Positions 27,418 through 27,500 of a DNA stretch of 27,500 nt are shown here, one piece after another; the stretch's first letter is position 1; every line of letters begins with the position of its first letter. The translations under genes were made by a program, and so were the position numbers. The DNA comes from Prorocentrum cordatum (lineage: Eukaryota > Sar > Dinophyceae > Prorocentrales > Prorocentraceae), in contig CAUYUJ010004776.1 in assembly GCA_963575745.1 (NCBI GenBank), forward strand, positions 1 through 27,500, given 5' to 3'. The notes under the pieces are model-generated. The model was not told where the DNA came from. It made no database searches and saw nothing but the letters and a program-made list of their open reading frames with translations.

Positions 27418-27500
27418 AACTAATGTTGGTTTCCTAGGGGCTCCAACTTCTAGGTAGGGTCGCACTGGGGTAATATCTTTATTGTGCGTCCTTCTTATAC

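Overview
The window looks like nuclear DNA of a core dinoflagellate. Four things point there. Degenerate copies of the dinoflagellate spliced leader (SL, ending AGCCATTTTGGCTCAAG) lie just 5' of five candidate genes. Several ORFs read as protein families I know only as multi-copy, uncharacterised dinoflagellate genes. The DNA is GC-rich and full of microsatellites and minisatellites. Introns end in AG but seem to begin with GA or GC rather than GT. The genus cannot be fixed from sequence alone. No prokaryotic operon, rRNA, tRNA or CRISPR array was found.

Layout, + strand unless stated. 1-1733: an internal exon of a Lys/Ala/Glu-rich protein, then two small exons ending in a four-cysteine C-terminus. 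2467-3570: a coiled-coil gene with one in-frame TAA. 3804-3895: two AT-rich palindromes. 4254-5548: a retrogene with degenerate tandem relic SLs, an intron and a frameshift. 6036-8600: a second retrogene (family with a WQDGVPCNWDRS motif) with two identical relic SLs, a purine-rich intron and two compensating frameshifts. 8807-10222: an intact ORF with membrane segments. 10437-10845: a 73-bp tandem repeat. 11575-12406: an intact secreted-protein gene with a relic SL. 12407-13760: low-complexity DNA. 14268-15021: one or two exons of an unrecognised protein.

15640-20960 is almost entirely repeats: a large (GAC)n block, a composite X-Y-Z element in three copies, a 36-bp minisatellite, and a roughly 104-bp GC-rich array. 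21576-23741 (minus strand) is a PIF1-type helicase gene with a stop codon and two frameshifts. 23780-27420 is again repeats: a 160-bp satellite, GAT repeats, second copies of the GC-rich array and module X, a 159-bp duplication and a pentanucleotide array.

The genes do not form a pathway. The unifying theme is turnover of expressed sequence: mRNA-derived copies carrying relic SLs, later interrupted by introns and small lesions, set among expanding tandem repeats. The feature most worth following up is a family of about twelve short hairpins (CCCCT-loop-AGGGG), confined to the noncoding parts of the first 8.7 kb.
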